Shown: piece by piece, positions 27,119-35,916 of the stretch
Numbering within the stretch: position 1 is the first letter of the stretch
How the letters are laid out: the number at the start of each line of letters is the position of its first letter
Origin: Tenuifilum sp. 4138str
Lineage (GTDB): Bacteria > Bacteroidota > Bacteroidia > Bacteroidales > Tenuifilaceae
Assembly (NCBI RefSeq): GCF_041102575.1
Contig: NZ_JBGCUE010000006.1
Coordinates: 62,001 to 126,000 of the forward strand
Direction of reading: 5' to 3'
DNA: 64,000 bases
Made by a program: the position numbers and the translations under genes
The notes under the pieces: generated by a model
Seen by the model: the letters and a program-made list of their open reading frames with translations, nothing else
Databases searched by the model: none
What the model was told of the DNA's origin: nothing

Positions 27119-27832
27119 CCTGCCCTTACAGGGCGAGGATTTAAGTGTTTCTCTTTCCATTGGGCGTAGCCCAATGTTAGATTGAGTTGGGCTTTCAGCC
27201 CGAAAATTTGTAATTGCAGTTAACAACCAATGAAATATTACGCCCCGTAGGGGCAAGTCTACCTAACCCAATGCAATGCGTTGGGTGGTTAATGGAACCG
27301 AAATAATAATGCGCCCTGTAAGGGCAAGTCAATCTAACCCAACGCACAGCGTTGGGAATTAAAAATATCTATATACAACATCTCGCCCTGTAAGGGCAGG
27401 TAAATATAACCCAACGCAACGCATATGGAATAGAATAACAGAAAAAATAAAACGCCCCGTAGGGGCAAGTCTACCTAACCCCACGCAACGCGTTGGGTAA
27501 TGAACACCAAAAAAATATTGACACGCCCCGAAAGGGCAGGTTAGTTTAACCCAACGCAACGCGTTGGGAAATACGCAATACCAAAATAATAATGCGCCCT
27601 GTAAGGGCAAGTCAATCAAACCAAACGCACGGTATTGGATATAGAATAACAGAAAAATAAATCGCCCCGTAAGGGCAGGTCTTTTTAACCCAGTGCACCA
27701 CGTTGGGTTTCGTATAGCGGAACAAAGTAATCGCCCCGCAGGGGCAAGTCAATCTAACCCAACGCACAGCGTTGGGAAGTAAATAACCAAATACAACTTC
27801 TCGCCCTGTATGGGCAGGTAAAAAACAAAACA
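27119..27832. repeat. second hairpin (REP-like) array
   Basis: Starts with a second copy of the head element (about 27115-27205), directly after the transposase frame, and continues with about nine ~70-bp two-hairpin units. Bases 27476-27680 repeat 26224-26428 with only three mismatches in 205 bp. The final hairpin (CGCCCTGTATGGGC) ends about 18 bases before the ATG of the 1125-residue polymerase gene, so it would lie in that mRNA's leader. Confidence 0.92.
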
Positions 27833-30800
27833 ATGTTAAGGAAAATCATCACACACACTTTCACTATAACACTCCTATTATTCCTTATTAGGCTTGCTTT
27901 ACCCCAATACCTAAAATATCTTCTATTCCCCACTGTTGCCATTTTAGGTATTCTTACCCTTACTGAGTTCATAGTTACTAAACGTTGGCAGCAAATCACC
28001 TTAAAGAGTTTCAGAGTATTTATACCATTAATTCTTTCAGTACTTGCCTATTTTATAGCATTTGCTTTAACACCAAATCGCCCCGAAACACTGTTTAAGG
28101 ACACCTTTAATCTATTGGTTTTATCTGCATTTATTGTTTCTGCAATACTATTTAACTTTAAAACCGAAGAATTACACTATTCCCTGAAGCGTTTTAATAT
28201 TCTAGCGGTAATCCTCAGTTCCCATTTTGCCCTTGCCGGTATTTTAAAGCTTTACTTTATGCTTAAGGGGAATAAATGGGAATTTTTATCGGTTGAGGGT
28301 TTGGGATTCCCCCAGGGCACGTCGCTAAGCGTTGACGATAATTTTTTTACACTAGTTTGTGTTGTTGGGATTCTTATTGCTACCTTTTACCTTTTCAAGG
28401 AATTAAAGCGTTGGCAAAGTGTTCTGCTTCAGCTTGCCCTTTGGGTTTTAATAGTAAACATAATGCTGGCAACCTCGCGTCGTGGTTTAATTATTGCATC
28501 GATTTATATAATAGTTTTCATATTAACGTGGTTAACCTCGTGGTTTATTAGGAGGAAACCTTTAAAAAATTTTAGAGAGAATTCAATAATTTTCTTGCTA
28601 AGTTTTAGTTTATCCACATCATTTCTTGGTTATGCATTATTTGGAGTTAGCACGCTTAAGCGAAATGAGTGGCTGGCAAATTCCTCTTTCGATAATTATC
28701 AAACCATTGCGTATGTGAATTGGCTTACTATGTCGGGTAGGTCAATATTTCGGGGAGATATTACTTATGATGATGCTCAAAGGGAAAACTGGAACACCAG
28801 TTTCGACTCTCGATATCCCTATACTGGATGGGCAAATAGTAACTATCAATTAGTTGATAACCTCAACGATTTAGGTTTAGCAGCTGTGCCAGCTGATGCT
28901 AAGGGCGCCAGGGTAGGGGATTGGGTTCAACCTAGAATTTGGAATGGTAATGCATATTACATTTCAAAACTTTTTGAGGGTAGGGTTGAGCCCGGCAAAC
29001 GTTACCTGGCATCGGTTTACTGTTACGTTTCGCCCGATTTTGATGGCTCGTGGGTTCGGATGAGCAACAGTGGTAACTTGAAAGGGATAAACCACTGGTA
29101 CTACAATCTGAGTAGGAAAGGGACCTGGCAAAAACTTCAAACTTCATTTTATGCCGATAGCGGCGATTATAAATCGTATTTATATCTCTGTAAGGAGAAT
29201 GATTCCACGTTGAATAGCTTGAATGGTTATGTAATTTTTGCCTACCCGTCGGTAGAGCAAACTGAGTTTGACTCTAAAGAACCTATAACATGGGCTAACA
29301 GGCCATTTGAATTGGTAAAGGAATTGCCTGGCAAAGGCAGTAACCAACTTCCTGAGGGTACCAAAGCATTCATGCCTGTAAAACCCGACATAAGTTTCAG
29401 GGAAAAGGATAGCTTATGGGTTTATGGTGCGGATTTGTTTAGGTATAGGTTTCAAGATTCACTGAGAAACATACCTTCGTTATATGTTTATGCTTCACCC
29501 GATTTCAATGGCGATGAGGTTTACTTAAGTACTGGAGGTAAAATTTATGGTTTTACAAAGAACAATTACAATTTGGCTAAAAAGGGTCGTTGGCAAAGGT
29601 TATACCTCTCTTTCAATATGTTTGAGGGTGATAGTTGGGTTTACTTTGGATTCAAGAAGAAGGTTAATTCACCAGCAGACTCAATCAAAGGTTATGTTCT
29701 TTTTGCCTACCCCGAAGAGCGATTTTTAAAGTTTAACTCCAATGAACCTTTGACTTGGACAGGCTCAAACTTCAAACGCGTATATCCTTTAACCGGTAAA
29801 AATGTTGAGATTGTACCAAGGAATAGTGTAGGATTAAGGGTTGACAAGGAAACGCAGCATAGGGAAAGTAAAGATTTGGTTTACAATGTAAATCCTATTG
29901 GGAAAGTAAAATTTAAAAACAACCTTTATAGAGTTAAAACATCAATTTATGTTTATGTTTCTAATGATTTTAATGGGGAAAAAGTAAGAGTAGAAGGGGG
30001 GGCTAAGAAATTGGGTGGATATAGGGCTTCCTACTATGATTTAGAACGCAAAGAGACATGGCAAAAACTAACCATAAATAACTGGGGTGAAGCGGGTGGG
30101 GAGTACTATTCAACAACCTTTTTAGTATTACCCAAGGCAAATGATTTCAAAAAATTAAAAGGATATGTGATTTATGCACATCCTGAGTTTAATACATTCG
30201 AACATGACCCAAAGAATCCTGAAACCTATACTTCATCAACATATAGTAAAGAGTTCCCATTGATTGGTAATAATGCTGATATTGTTCCCGAAGGGGTAAT
30301 TGGGGCAAGATACGATAGGGCTACCGAGGGAAAACAGTGGAGGGACTTACATCATTCCACCACATTATTTTGGGGTGTAGAGGCTGAACCTGGCGATTCG
30401 GTATTCGCATCGGTTTACTGCTACGTATCACCAGAATTTAATGGTCAGGAAGCCAGGTTAGAGATAAGGGGGAAGGTATCAGGGCCTACAAACCAAAAGT
30501 ATAACTTGAATGCTAAAGGCGAGTGGGTATTCCTGCAAGCAAAGGGTATTGTAACCGAAAAGGGCTGGGTATATGGAGCCTACTTTTTTAGCCAGAAAGG
30601 GGTAACCGATTTTAATACACTTACCGGGCATATCACCTTTGCCTATCCCCAACTTATTGTCAAATCCAATAAAACATCGTTTATTCAAAGTGAGTACAAG
30701 ATAAATAGGGCAGGAATTTTGTTTGGCGATGCTTTGGTTAGTATGACTGATAGTACTTCCCATAACTTTGAGTTATCAATGCAAAACAACCGTTTTGCAG

Positions 30801-31210
30801 GGCCCCGGATTGATCGTTGGCGGTATGCATTTTACCTTTACTTTAACGAATACACGATTACTCAAAAGCTTTTTGGAGCTGGTTTTAACTATACCAAAAA
30901 GTTCGCACGAAAATTCCACCCTGATGAAATCAATAGAGATTTTGATTACCCTCATAACCCCTTCCTATCGGTTTTGCTTTACTCAGGTTTACTGGGGTTA
31001 ATAGTTTATCTATGGTTTTTTACTAAAACTTTATACTTGTACTATATCTATCGAAAGGAATACTGGTTATTTGGGTTGGTTTTCTTGGTAGTATTTTTCT
31101 ATTCATTTTTTAGTTCAAATTCACCATTTGAGCCCGCTTTCTTTGGTGTTATGGCTTTTCTTCCTTATCTAATTCATTATACTAAAAAATATAGGGAGGA
31201 GGTCAAATAG
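27833..31210 (+). CDS. Wzy/O-antigen-ligase-like protein with four tandem loop modules
   Basis: 1125-residue membrane protein. Residues 1-275 contain about seven hydrophobic segments (with ATSRRGLIIASIYIIVFILT); residues 1035-1120 contain the last segments and the ligase/polymerase signature HNPFLSVLLYSGLLGL. Between them lies a ~760-residue extracytoplasmic loop. In it, S-[VLI]-Y-x-Y-[VA]-S-x-[DE]-F-[ND]-G recurs at residues 394, 549, 704 and 860 (spacing 155, 155, 156). Each time it is followed by YNL/YDL-x-x-K/E-x-x-W and KGYV-[IL]-[FY]-A-[YH]-P. The modules look like beta-sandwich, carbohydrate-binding-type domains (CBM4/9-like), which is inference. Ordinary Wzy/WaaL proteins are 400-500 residues. 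It may polymerise or ligate glycan while holding the chain. Confidence 0.8.
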   Translation: MLRKIITHTFTITLLLFLIRLALPQYLKYLLFPTVAILGILTLTEFIVTKRWQQITLKSFRVFIPLILSVLAYFIAFALTPNRPETLFKDTFNLLVLSAFIVSAILFNFKTEELHYSLKRFNILAVILSSHFALAGILKLYFMLKGNKWEFLSVEGLGFPQGTSLSVDDNFFTLVCVVGILIATFYLFKELKRWQSVLLQLALWVLIVNIMLATSRRGLIIASIYIIVFILTWLTSWFIRRKPLKNFRENSIIFLLSFSLSTSFLGYALFGVSTLKRNEWLANSSFDNYQTIAYVNWLTMSGRSIFRGDITYDDAQRENWNTSFDSRYPYTGWANSNYQLVDNLNDLGLAAVPADAKGARVGDWVQPRIWNGNAYYISKLFEGRVEPGKRYLASVYCYVSPDFDGSWVRMSNSGNLKGINHWYYNLSRKGTWQKLQTSFYADSGDYKSYLYLCKENDSTLNSLNGYVIFAYPSVEQTEFDSKEPITWANRPFELVKELPGKGSNQLPEGTKAFMPVKPDISFREKDSLWVYGADLFRYRFQDSLRNIPSLYVYASPDFNGDEVYLSTGGKIYGFTKNNYNLAKKGRWQRLYLSFNMFEGDSWVYFGFKKKVNSPADSIKGYVLFAYPEERFLKFNSNEPLTWTGSNFKRVYPLTGKNVEIVPRNSVGLRVDKETQHRESKDLVYNVNPIGKVKFKNNLYRVKTSIYVYVSNDFNGEKVRVEGGAKKLGGYRASYYDLERKETWQKLTINNWGEAGGEYYSTTFLVLPKANDFKKLKGYVIYAHPEFNTFEHDPKNPETYTSSTYSKEFPLIGNNADIVPEGVIGARYDRATEGKQWRDLHHSTTLFWGVEAEPGDSVFASVYCYVSPEFNGQEARLEIRGKVSGPTNQKYNLNAKGEWVFLQAKGIVTEKGWVYGAYFFSQKGVTDFNTLTGHITFAYPQLIVKSNKTSFIQSEYKINRAGILFGDALVSMTDSTSHNFELSMQNNRFAGPRIDRWRYAFYLYFNEYTITQKLFGAGFNYTKKFARKFHPDEINRDFDYPHNPFLSVLLYSGLLGLIVYLWFFTKTLYLYYIYRKEYWLFGLVFLVVFFYSFFSSNSPFEPAFFGVMAFLPYLIHYTKKYREEVK

Positions 31211-31523
31211 GTTCTTTGCTCATGAATTGTAATGGAACACAGATGACGCAGATGATTTTGTTGTTTGTTGTTCGTTGATAGTTGTTCGTGAATTGGAATG
31301 GCATGCTGATTATGCAGATTAGACTGATTTACACAGAGAAACACTGAGTAATCCCTGTGAAACTCTGTGCAAATCTGTGATACTTTTTAGTTGTTAGTTT
31401 TGGCAGTTGATGGTTGATAGTATTAAACTTTAAACCTTAAATCCCGCTAGCGCGGGACAGGCTCTTAAACCTTAAACCTTAAACCTTGAACCTTAAACTT
31501 TAAACTTTAAACCTCTAATTCTT
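31211..31523. repeat. gap with degenerate repeats and heptad array before gmd
   Basis: No reading frame. It contains GTTGTTCGT-type short repeats (31260-31300), a patch rich in CACAGAGAAAC/CTGTGAAACTCTGTG inverted motifs (31330-31382), TTGATAG-type heptads (about 31395-31420), and AACCTTA heptads at 31424-31515. A GC-rich palindrome CCCGCTAGCGCGGG (31443-31456) interrupts the heptad run. The array ends 8 bases before the gmd ATG. Confidence 0.85.
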
Positions 31524-32564
31524 ATGCCCAAAAAAGCTCTAATAACAGGAATAACCGGCCAGGATGGTTCCTACCTTGCAGAACTTTTACTCGAAAAAGG
31601 GTATGAGGTTCACGGCATTATACGCCGGGCATCAACATTTAATACCCACAGGATCGATCATCTGTACAAGGACAGGCATAATAAGGATGTTCGTATGTTC
31701 CTGCACTATGGCGATATGACCGATTCCAGCAACCTAAATCGTTTGCTCGAGAAGATTGAACCCGATGAGATTTATAATTTGGCTGCCCAAAGCCATGTAA
31801 AAGTTTCGTTTGAAGTTCCGGAATACACCGCTGAGGTTGACGCCATTGGAACCCTTCGTTTCCTCGACGCTATTAAGGATACAGGGTTAAAAACTAGATT
31901 CTATCAAGCTTCAACCAGCGAACTTTATGGTTTAGTACAGCAGGTGCCTCAAACCGAAAAAACACCCTTTTACCCTCGCAGCCCTTATGGTGTTGCAAAG
32001 CTTTACGCTTACTGGATAACCGTAAACTATCGCGAAGCGTACAATATTTTTGCCTGCAACGGAATTCTCTTTAACCATGAATCGCCACGGCGTGGAGAAA
32101 CCTTTGTTACCCGAAAAATTACTATGGCAGCGGCAAGAATTAAGGCAGGATTGCAGGAAAAACTTTTTCTAGGCAATCTGGATGCACGCCGCGACTGGGG
32201 GTACGCCCCTGAGTATGTGGAAGGAATGTGGCGAATGCTTCAGCATTCAAATCCTGAGGATTTTGTACTTGCAACCGGTAAAACGTATACTGTTCGGGAG
32301 TTTGCCACGCTTGCTTTTAATGAGTTAGGAATTGAACTTGAATGGAGCGGCAAAGGTGCTGATGAAAAAGGCATTGACAAAGCTACCGGCAAAGTTCTAG
32401 TTGAGATTGATCCTAACTATTTCCGTCCAACCGAGGTTGACCTATTGGTTGGCGATGCAACAAAAGCTAGGACTTTGCTGGGCTGGGAACCCCGGGTAGG
32501 AATTGAAGAGCTAGTTCGTATTATGGTTAGAGCTGATTGGGAAAGGGTTCAAACAATCTTATAA
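31524..32564 (+). CDS. gmd: GDP-mannose 4,6-dehydratase
   Basis: Converts GDP-mannose to GDP-4-keto-6-deoxymannose, the precursor of GDP-L-fucose and related sugars. The 346-residue protein has [21 protein letters not shown]-type NADP binding at the N-terminus (GxxGxxG), [15 protein letters not shown], the catalytic pair Y155/K159 in [12 protein letters not shown], and the [17 protein letters not shown] segment that is diagnostic for Gmd. It is followed by fcl with overlapping or very close coding sequence. Confidence 0.97.
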   Translation: MPKKALITGITGQDGSYLAELLLEKGYEVHGIIRRASTFNTHRIDHLYKDRHNKDVRMFLHYGDMTDSSNLNRLLEKIEPDEIYNLAAQSHVKVSFEVPEYTAEVDAIGTLRFLDAIKDTGLKTRFYQASTSELYGLVQQVPQTEKTPFYPRSPYGVAKLYAYWITVNYREAYNIFACNGILFNHESPRRGETFVTRKITMAAARIKAGLQEKLFLGNLDARRDWGYAPEYVEGMWRMLQHSNPEDFVLATGKTYTVREFATLAFNELGIELEWSGKGADEKGIDKATGKVLVEIDPNYFRPTEVDLLVGDATKARTLLGWEPRVGIEELVRIMVRADWERVQTIL

Positions 32565-32593
32565 TCTCCAGAATTTTCAGTAGAAAAAGTAAT

Positions 32594-33697
32594 TTGAAAG
32601 TGGAAAGGAGTTCGAAAATTTATGTGGCGGGTCATACCGGTTTGGTTGGCACCGCCATTGTTCGTAAATTAAAGGAAAAGGGCTATTCAAATATTGTTAC
32701 ACGAACCCACGCCGAGTTGGAACTACTTGATTATAACGCGGTAATTAATTTTTTTAATTCCGAAAAACCCGATTATGTATTTCTTGCTGCTGCTCGGGTA
32801 GGTGGAATAATGGCTAATAATACCTATAGGGCGCAATTTATCTTTGAGAATCTCCAAATCCAGAATAATATTATCCATGCCTCGTATTTGAATGGAGTGA
32901 AGAAACTCCTATTTCTAGGGAGTTCCTGTATTTACCCACGCGAGGCCCCTCAGCCTATCAAGGAGGAATATCTCTTAACATCACCACTGGAATATACCAA
33001 TGAGCCCTATGCTATTGCCAAAATTGCTGGTATAAAAATGTGTGAATCGTATAACTTACAGTATGGCACCAACTTTATTTCGGTTATGCCAACAAACCTG
33101 TACGGGCCAAACGATAACTACGATTTAGCAAAAAGCCATGTGTTACCGGCTATTATCCGTAAAATGCATTTAGCTAAATGCCTTGAGCAAAATAATTGGA
33201 AAGCTATTCGTAACGATTTATCAGTGCTGCCCATTGATAGAGTGGGGGGTAATGCAAAAGAAGATGAGATACTAGAAGTGCTGGCCAAATATGGGATACA
33301 AAAATCAAGCGGTTGCGAGGGAAAGGTAATCGTAACGCTTTGGGGATCGGGCAAGCCCATGAGGGAGTTTCTTCACTCTAGCGATATGGCCGATGCCTGT
33401 GTTTTTATTATGGAAAAAGTAAATTTCTCCGATTTATCCCGCGGAATGAGTGAAGTACGAAATACTCATGTAAACATTGGAACTGGTAAAGATATATCGA
33501 TAGCCGAACTTGCCCAGCTAGTTAGGGGAATAGTAGGTTTTAATGGAGAAATTGTGTGGGATTCAACTAAGCCAGATGGAACTTACAGAAAATTACTGGA
33601 TGTAAATAAATTACATAATCTTGGTTGGACCCATAAAATTGATCTAAATCAAGGCATAAGAATGGTTTATCAGGGTTATATTAATGCTAGGCTATAG
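32594..33697 (+). CDS. fcl: GDP-L-fucose synthase
   Basis: Epimerase-reductase that turns the Gmd product into GDP-L-fucose. It has KIYVAGHTGLVGTAIVRKL at the N-terminus, the catalytic pair Y139/K143 in YAIAKIAG, and GSSCIYPREAPQPIKE, as in the Fcl/WcaG family. The start is uncertain: there is no ATG ahead of the conserved region. The in-frame TTG at 32594 gives a short, normal N-terminus; a TTG at 32537 would overlap gmd by 28 bases. At 367 residues it is longer than E. coli Fcl because of an insertion near residues 185-235, which I believe is common in Bacteroidota forms. Confidence 0.93.
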   Translation: MKVERSSKIYVAGHTGLVGTAIVRKLKEKGYSNIVTRTHAELELLDYNAVINFFNSEKPDYVFLAAARVGGIMANNTYRAQFIFENLQIQNNIIHASYLNGVKKLLFLGSSCIYPREAPQPIKEEYLLTSPLEYTNEPYAIAKIAGIKMCESYNLQYGTNFISVMPTNLYGPNDNYDLAKSHVLPAIIRKMHLAKCLEQNNWKAIRNDLSVLPIDRVGGNAKEDEILEVLAKYGIQKSSGCEGKVIVTLWGSGKPMREFLHSSDMADACVFIMEKVNFSDLSRGMSEVRNTHVNIGTGKDISIAELAQLVRGIVGFNGEIVWDSTKPDGTYRKLLDVNKLHNLGWTHKIDLNQGIRMVYQGYINARL

Positions 33698-34961
33698 TTG
33701 GGTGACATCTAGGTTAATAATTTTTTCGAGAAATCAAATAACAGGTTGGTTATTTTTTTTGACTCAATTTCTTGGAGTTGATTTTTCTTTATCCCAAACA
33801 ATTAATATTGAGCAATCTCGGCTGCTTTATAGCATTTCGCCTGTTTATGATTTTAAAAGAGGAATTGTTAGTATAACATTCGACGATGGCTACTCCTCAC
33901 AGTTTGGTTTGGGGCTTCGTGCTCTTAACCGATTTAATTTCCCTGCAACACTTTATTTAGTTTCTGATTTTATTGATAGCGCTAAAGCGATTGAATTGAA
34001 AAGAAACTTGCCATTTGAACATGAAATTGGTTCACATTCAAAACATCATTATCACCTAAAATCAATCGAAAATAATTGTTTGATAGAGGAAATATATGGG
34101 TCTAGCTATCAGCTGGAAAAACTTTTAGAACGTAGAGTTTTAACCTTTGCATACCCTTGGGGTGAGTTTAATCAAAATATTAAAAGCACAGTTGCCAAAT
34201 TTTATATAGCCTCACGTTCTGCAAATCTTGGATATTATTGGCTCGATAGGATTGATTATTATGGGTTAAAGGTACAAGCCTTTAATCAAGGTGTGGAAAG
34301 TCGTACTGCTGATAAGTGGGTAGATTTTGCTATAAAAAATAGGTGTTGGTTAGTTGAAATGATTCATGGGCTTGAAGGCAATGGCTATTTGCCTCTCGAT
34401 TCTGCTGACTTTGTTTCACACCTGGAGTACATAAATGAAAAAAAAGACGATTTATGGGTTGCAACAGTGTCGGACGTAATTAAGTATGTGAGTGAAGCCA
34501 GCAAAACCAAAGTTTCATGTATTAACTGTTCTGATTCCCTCTATTATTTAACAATCGTAGATGAACTTAACGATTCGATTTATAACCAGGAAATCTCGAT
34601 AGAGTTTCGTATTCCCGACGATTGGCAGCAGGTCAATGTACTTGGAGCAGAATTATTTAAAATTAAATACTCTGGGGGTAATAGCTTTGCTCTTATTAAC
34701 GTATTACCCTCTGAGAATCCAATTACTATTGAACCTAAATCATTTAAGGAGTTAGTAAGCCATAATAACATAAGGTGGGTATATCAAGGGCAAAATCCTT
34801 TCGTGGATAAGATTAGAGTGGCCATTTACCTTCCCAAAGTTGATGATATCAGCGTCAACCTTATTGCATTTAACGGTGCTGTTTTAGTTCAAGGCTATCA
34901 GAGTAATGTAGCTGGCGATGTGGAAATATTTCTGCCTACATCTTCGTTACCCGAGGGTTAA
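33684..34961 (+). CDS. polysaccharide deacetylase family protein, exported
   Basis: 425-residue NodB-fold protein. After an N-terminal hydrophobic export segment (about residues 17-38), residues 60-230 carry the deacetylase motifs: SITFDDGYSSQF (general-base Asp and metal Asp), HEIGSHSKHH (metal His) and FAYPWGEF. The C-terminal ~170 residues have no recognisable domain and look beta-rich. The start overlaps fcl by 14 bases. Likely N-deacetylates an amino sugar of the polysaccharide outside the cytoplasm; substrate unknown. Confidence 0.85.
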   Translation: MLGYSWVTSRLIIFSRNQITGWLFFLTQFLGVDFSLSQTINIEQSRLLYSISPVYDFKRGIVSITFDDGYSSQFGLGLRALNRFNFPATLYLVSDFIDSAKAIELKRNLPFEHEIGSHSKHHYHLKSIENNCLIEEIYGSSYQLEKLLERRVLTFAYPWGEFNQNIKSTVAKFYIASRSANLGYYWLDRIDYYGLKVQAFNQGVESRTADKWVDFAIKNRCWLVEMIHGLEGNGYLPLDSADFVSHLEYINEKKDDLWVATVSDVIKYVSEASKTKVSCINCSDSLYYLTIVDELNDSIYNQEISIEFRIPDDWQQVNVLGAELFKIKYSGGNSFALINVLPSENPITIEPKSFKELVSHNNIRWVYQGQNPFVDKIRVAIYLPKVDDISVNLIAFNGAVLVQGYQSNVAGDVEIFLPTSSLPEG

Positions 34962-35034
34962 TATATCCTCCATATTGATAGCCGAAACTCAGGAAAACTT
35001 ACAACTAAAATGGTTAAAAGTCATTTGTTTAGAA

Positions 35035-35916
35035 ATGAACCGTAAGATATTGATTATTGGAAAAAATAGTTTTATTGGTAAAGGCTACATAGAGTATAGC
35101 CGTTATTCTAGTATTGAAGAGGTGGATATTAAATCACTAGGTATTGAAGGGATAAATTTTGAGGGGGTTGATACTGTGCTTCATTTAGCGGCAATTGTGC
35201 ATCAAAGTGGTAGAATTAGCAAGCAAGAGTATATACGTATTAATTCGGATTTACCTGTTGAGGTTGCAATTAGGGCTCGCAAGGCAGGGGTTAAACAGTT
35301 TGTTTTCATTAGTACAACCAAGGTTTATGGCGATGAACAATTAATGAATATGGTATGTAGTGAACAAACAGAATGTAAGCCCAACGATTCATATGGATTA
35401 AGTAAGTTAATGGCCGAAGAGCGATTAATAGCTTTAGATACTCCTAGTTTTACCGTTAGCGTTATTCGTACACCTTTGGTTTATGGTAAAGGAGTAAAAG
35501 CAAATATGTTAAGTTTAATGAAACTGGTTAGGTACATACCATTTCTTCCTTTCAAGGGTGTAGATGCGAGCAGAAGTATCACATTTATTGGAAACTTAGC
35601 CGCATATATTGATAGAGTTATTGAAATACGGGCTAAGGGTATATTTCTAGCCCAGGATGAAAGGCCTGTCTCGGTGGAGGAGTTGGTTAACCTTATAGCA
35701 ATTGGTTTAAAACGTAAGGTTGTGATTTTTCCGCCAGGGAAATTTCTGATTTCTTTAATTAAAAAGTTTCTCCCTGCAATTTATTCGCGGTTATATGGGA
35801 GTTCAGAAGTTGATAATTCATTAACTATTAATGCATTAGGGCTAAATATTCCTTATTCCACAAGGGAAGGAATTGAAGTTATGACTAATTATTACAGATG
35901 TTTTGATGGAAAATAA
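35035..35916 (+). CDS. NAD-dependent epimerase/4-reductase-like SDR
   Basis: Extended SDR of about 293 residues with start at 35035 (MNRKILIIGKNSFIGKG); the open frame extends further upstream to 34918 but without conserved residues. The nucleotide motif is GKNSFIGKG, DTVLHLAAIVHQ is the adenine-side region, and Y120/K124 in YGLSKLMAE is the catalytic pair. Genes of this type directly before a WbpL-like transferase (the next gene) are typically 4-reductases giving UDP-QuiNAc or UDP-FucNAc (WbpV-like). The required 4,6-dehydratase is not present here. Confidence 0.8.
   Translation: MNRKILIIGKNSFIGKGYIEYSRYSSIEEVDIKSLGIEGINFEGVDTVLHLAAIVHQSGRISKQEYIRINSDLPVEVAIRARKAGVKQFVFISTTKVYGDEQLMNMVCSEQTECKPNDSYGLSKLMAEERLIALDTPSFTVSVIRTPLVYGKGVKANMLSLMKLVRYIPFLPFKGVDASRSITFIGNLAAYIDRVIEIRAKGIFLAQDERPVSVEELVNLIAIGLKRKVVIFPPGKFLISLIKKFLPAIYSRLYGSSEVDNSLTINALGLNIPYSTREGIEVMTNYYRCFDGK

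Noticed and set aside
26004-27832. Possible CRISPR array
   Set aside because: Period (~70 bp) and repeated hairpins look superficially similar, but the sequences between hairpins are also conserved from unit to unit, there are no unique spacers, and no cas genes are present.
26152-27999. Several minus-strand reading frames of 73-116 codons in the hairpin arrays and across the 5' end of the modular polymerase
   Set aside because: They are translations of the repeat units (recurrent PFRAHYYFG/RWVKLTCPFGA-like strings) with no independent coding signal.
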